Notes under the pieces: generated by a model
Database searches by the model: none
What the model was told of the DNA's origin: nothing
Seen by the model: only the letters and a program-made list of their open reading frames with translations
In this document: positions 15,346 through 17,561 of the stretch, piece after piece
How positions within the stretch are numbered: the first letter of the stretch is position 1
Layout of the letters: each line of letters starts with the position of its first letter
Translations under genes and position numbers: made by a program
Assembly: GCA_003219095.1 (NCBI GenBank)
Contig: QHPM01000107.1
Span: forward strand, 1-17,561
From: Verrucomicrobiota bacterium
GTDB lineage: Bacteria; Verrucomicrobiota; Verrucomicrobiia; Chthoniobacterales; UBA10450
Direction of reading: 5' to 3'
Length of the DNA stretch: 17,561 nt

Positions 15346-16230
15346 ATGCCGAAGTCCGTTTCCGTCCACTCCGGTCGGGTTGAGTTTCTCAAACTTAATC
15401 TCGAAAAGAGGGAATGGCGCGACACCTACCAATGGTTATTGGCTTTGAGCTGGCCAGAGTTCGCCGCGCTCATAGCGGGCGTTTATATCGTCATCAATCT
15501 CGTTTTTGCAGAATTCTATACCCTGGGTGGCAATTGCATTGCGGGTATGACGCCCGGTTCTTACTTGGAGGCCTTCTTTTTCAGTGTGCAAACCCTCGCC
15601 ACGGTAGGTTACGGCCACTGGTATCCACAAACTCTTTACGGCCACATCGTCACCACCGTCGAGATCATCAATGGCATGTTCGGTCTCGCGGTCATGACCG
15701 GCTTGATCTTTGTTCGCTTCTCCCGCCCCGCCGCGCGAATTCTATTCAGCAAACCAATTGTCATCGGAACATTGAATGGGCGACCTACCCTAATGTTACG
15801 GGTGGGCAACCTGCGCGCGCAAAGTATGGTCGAAGCGGAATTCAGAATAATGTTCACTCGTGATGAACCCATTGTGGAAGGCGACACCTTCAGACATTTC
15901 TATAATTTGAAACTGCATTTCGACCGCCTTATTTCCTTTCCGGCTGCACTCACCCTTCGTCATACGATTGACGAGCAAAGCCCACTTTATGGCGAGACGC
16001 CGGAATCGCTTAGAGCAAGCAGAGCCTTATTCACCGCTTCGGTCGTCGGAATTGACCCAGTTATTCCGGCAGCGGTACAAACCCAACAGGATTATAACTG
16101 GCGCGACGTTCGTTTTGGTGAACGGTTTGTCGAAATCTATACTGAGTCAGGAGATAGAAAGCTTACGGTCGATTTCGGTCGGCTGCATGATACGGAGCCG
16201 GCGGGTGAACAGGCGGACTCACCGCAGTAG
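15346..16230 (+). CDS. KirBac-type inward-rectifier potassium channel
   Basis: A 294-residue two-helix potassium channel with a C-terminal Kir domain. An amphipathic slide helix (about 24-34, EWRDTYQWLL) precedes TM1 (about 37-58). A pore helix (EAFFFSVQTLA) leads to the selectivity filter TVGYG (86-90). TM2 follows (about 100-122, HIVTTVEIINGMFGLAVMTG), then the cytoplasmic immunoglobulin-like Kir domain (about 128-275) with SKPIVIGTLNGRPTLMLRVG, RDEPIVEGDTFRHFYNLKL and FSASVVG-like strands. Length and order match KirBac1.1 and KirBac3.1. These are tetrameric inner-membrane channels gated by lipids and pH; the role is potassium homeostasis. The MFS gene starts 26 bp after the stop, suggesting cotranscription. 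The call is firm because both the filter and the Kir domain are intact. Confidence 0.95.
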   Translation: MPKSVSVHSGRVEFLKLNLEKREWRDTYQWLLALSWPEFAALIAGVYIVINLVFAEFYTLGGNCIAGMTPGSYLEAFFFSVQTLATVGYGHWYPQTLYGHIVTTVEIINGMFGLAVMTGLIFVRFSRPAARILFSKPIVIGTLNGRPTLMLRVGNLRAQSMVEAEFRIMFTRDEPIVEGDTFRHFYNLKLHFDRLISFPAALTLRHTIDEQSPLYGETPESLRASRALFTASVVGIDPVIPAAVQTQQDYNWRDVRFGERFVEIYTESGDRKLTVDFGRLHDTEPAGEQADSPQ

Positions 16231-16256
16231 TTGGAATAACGAACGGGAACGCAACG

Positions 16257-17426
16257 GTGCCCGACCAGCAAAAGTCACTCACTGCCGCGATTGCATTTCG
16301 ATTTGTTCTTATCCTCGGTATTGCCAATGGTTTCGCTGACTTTACCTACGAAGGCGCACGCAGCGTCACCGGGCAATTCCTGGGATACCTCGGCGCGAGC
16401 GCGGCCGTTATCGGTTTCACTGCCGGACTCGGGGAATTGCTCGGATACACAGTGCGTTCCTTTAGCGGCTACCTCAGCGATAAAACGGGCAAATACTGGT
16501 TGGTTACTATTGTCGGCTACACTGTGAACATGCTGGCAGTTCCAGCACTGGCTCTGGCCGGCAACTGGCCGCTTGCCGCCGGTCTGATCGTAGCTGAGCG
16601 AACCGGCCGCGCTATCCGCAAACCATCTACTGATGCCATGCTATCGTTCGCCGGTCACAAACTTGGCCGCGGTTGGGTCTTCGGCTTGAACGAAGCATTC
16701 GATCAGGCAGGCGCGACCTTGGGTCCCCTCATCATTTCAGTGGTACTATTCCGGCACGGCAGCTATCGAACCGGTTTCGCGCTGCTGCTAGTTTCCGCGC
16801 TCCTTACTATCGCGATTGTTTTCGTCGCCAGCAGTCTCTTTCCTAATCCGCGCGAGTTAGAGGCAGGTCATGGTCTCGAAGCCAAAGGATTTTCGCGCTC
16901 TTACTGGCTCTATTTGGTTGCGGGCGCTTTTGTTGCCGCCGGTTTCGCCGATTTCTCCCTTATTGCCTACCATTTTCAAAGAAGCGGATCGATCGCCGAT
17001 CCAGTTATTCCAATCTACTACGCCGTAGCAATGGCTTTGGGCGGAGTGAGTGCCCTCGTTTTCGGAAAATGGTTTGATAAAGCGGGTCTACCTATTCTAA
17101 TTGCCGTCTTCTTCACCTCCGCCTTTTTTGCGCCCCTTGTCTTTTTCGGCCAATCCTGGGTTGTCCTTTGCGGAATGATTCTTTGGGGAATCGGCATGGG
17201 CGCCCAAAATTCGCTCCTGAAATCCGTCATCGCGCCTCTGCTTCGCCGAGATGTCCGAGCCACTGGTTTTGGTCTATTCGATACTGGTTTCGGCGTGGCC
17301 TGGTTTCTCGGCAGTTGGGTTATGGGCATTCTCTACGAGAAATCGATTCTTATCCTCGTCATCTTCTCAGTCGCCTTGCAATTGCTCTCGTTGGTAGCTT
17401 TCGCCCTTGCAAAACGCGCAGATTAA
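16257..17426 (+). CDS. Major facilitator superfamily transporter
   Basis: A 389-residue MFS permease with about 12 hydrophobic segments in two halves, substrate unknown. The loop between helices 2 and 3 has the superfamily-like GYTVRSFSGYLSDKTGKYW (compare GxxxDRxGRR). Helix 4-5 has AERTGRAIRKPSTDAMLSFA, and the second half repeats the pattern with GKWFDKAGLPI. GFADFTYEGARSVTGQFLGY near the N-terminus is typical of a poorly characterised group of bacterial and archaeal MFS proteins. The start is a GTG at 16257, since no in-frame ATG precedes the first helix; a weak gaacgggaac lies just before it. It sits 26 bp behind the KirBac gene and converges with the OsmC-like gene on the right, leaving almost no space for a terminator. 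Confidence 0.9.
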   Translation: MPDQQKSLTAAIAFRFVLILGIANGFADFTYEGARSVTGQFLGYLGASAAVIGFTAGLGELLGYTVRSFSGYLSDKTGKYWLVTIVGYTVNMLAVPALALAGNWPLAAGLIVAERTGRAIRKPSTDAMLSFAGHKLGRGWVFGLNEAFDQAGATLGPLIISVVLFRHGSYRTGFALLLVSALLTIAIVFVASSLFPNPRELEAGHGLEAKGFSRSYWLYLVAGAFVAAGFADFSLIAYHFQRSGSIADPVIPIYYAVAMALGGVSALVFGKWFDKAGLPILIAVFFTSAFFAPLVFFGQSWVVLCGMILWGIGMGAQNSLLKSVIAPLLRRDVRATGFGLFDTGFGVAWFLGSWVMGILYEKSILILVIFSVALQLLSLVAFALAKRAD

Positions 17427-17488
17427 TCCGCGCTCAATCAACCATCAACCTTCTCTTTTGTCCTGATATTGATTTCCGAAGTAAGGGT

Positions 17489-17561
17489 TCAATGCACCGG
17501 GCATTTATCCGCGATTTCCATTAACTTGGATCGCTCTTCGGCAGTGAGTGACCCGATCAGT
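17489..17561 (-). CDS. OsmC-family protein, 3' end only, with premature TGA after CPVH
   Basis: Only the last 23 codons before a stop lie in the window; the start is beyond the right edge. The translated end is LIGSLTAEERSKLMEIADKC followed by PVH. The ADKCPVH motif is the hallmark C-terminal segment of OsmC/YhfA-type thiol peroxidases or redox proteins, and the Cys is the resolving or catalytic one. In relatives CPVH is followed by R-T-L and a final beta strand. Here the codon after His is TGA (17491-17489), and in-frame reading continues TLTSEINIRTKEKVDG to a second stop at 17440-17438. So a CGA-to-TGA change has probably removed the last 17 residues, or the stop is read through. Family call moderate to strong, from a short fragment. 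Confidence 0.75.
   Translation of the reverse strand, partial: LIGSLTAEERSKLMEIADKCPVH

Noticed and set aside
1..17561. CRISPR arrays, integrase-bordered islands, toxin-antitoxin pairs or phage-defence genes
   Set aside because: I looked for regularly spaced repeats, recombinase motifs and paired small genes and saw none; the gene content is metabolic and transport.

Overview
The window looks like ordinary chromosome from a moderately GC-rich (about 55%), probably soil- or sediment-dwelling Gram-negative bacterium. The mix of a PEGA-domain membrane protein, paired bacterial OPT transporters, weak Shine-Dalgarno sequences and many GTAG-type palindromic repeats reminds me of Verrucomicrobiota (Chthoniobacterales-like). 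An acidobacterium cannot be excluded. No rRNA, tRNA, CRISPR array, prophage or transposase is visible.

Layout, left to right. The 3' part of recQ is interrupted in frame by a palindromic REP-like element. It is followed by about 400 bp of repeat-rich non-coding DNA and a PEGA-domain membrane protein. After a near-perfect 46-bp palindrome come two tandem OPT-family transporters and a thiosulfate sulfurtransferase, all on the plus strand. A second REP-pair element fills the gap to a convergent minus-strand operon. That operon encodes a CstB-like persulfide dioxygenase-rhodanese fusion and a sulfite-oxidase-type molybdoenzyme. Divergent from it is a plus-strand two-component system (OmpR-type regulator and heavy-metal-sensor-type kinase, overlapping by 20 bp), followed closely by a secreted protein with two DUF1259 domains. 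About 500 bp of non-coding DNA follows. Then come a small two-helix membrane protein, a VOC (glyoxalase-fold) protein, a KirBac-type potassium channel and an MFS transporter. The 3' end of a convergent OsmC-family gene lies at the right edge.

The most coherent functional unit is the sulfur block at about 7591-10992. A persulfide dioxygenase-rhodanese can oxidise persulfide sulfur to sulfite or thiosulfate, a sulfite oxidase can take sulfite to sulfate, and a thiosulfate sulfurtransferase can move sulfane sulfur. The molybdoenzyme has no export signal, so the chain would run in the cytoplasm. The neighbouring two-component system may control it, and the OPT pair may import sulfur-containing peptides. 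Both of these links are inference from gene order.

The most unusual sequence observations are four. A REP-pair element is translated inside the RecQ zinc-binding region. The same repeat architecture supplies the stop codon of the molybdoenzyme gene. An in-frame TGA sits at the expected CGA/Arg position after the CPVH motif of the OsmC-like gene, with a family-like C-terminus continuing beyond it. The 46-bp palindrome lies upstream of the OPT genes.
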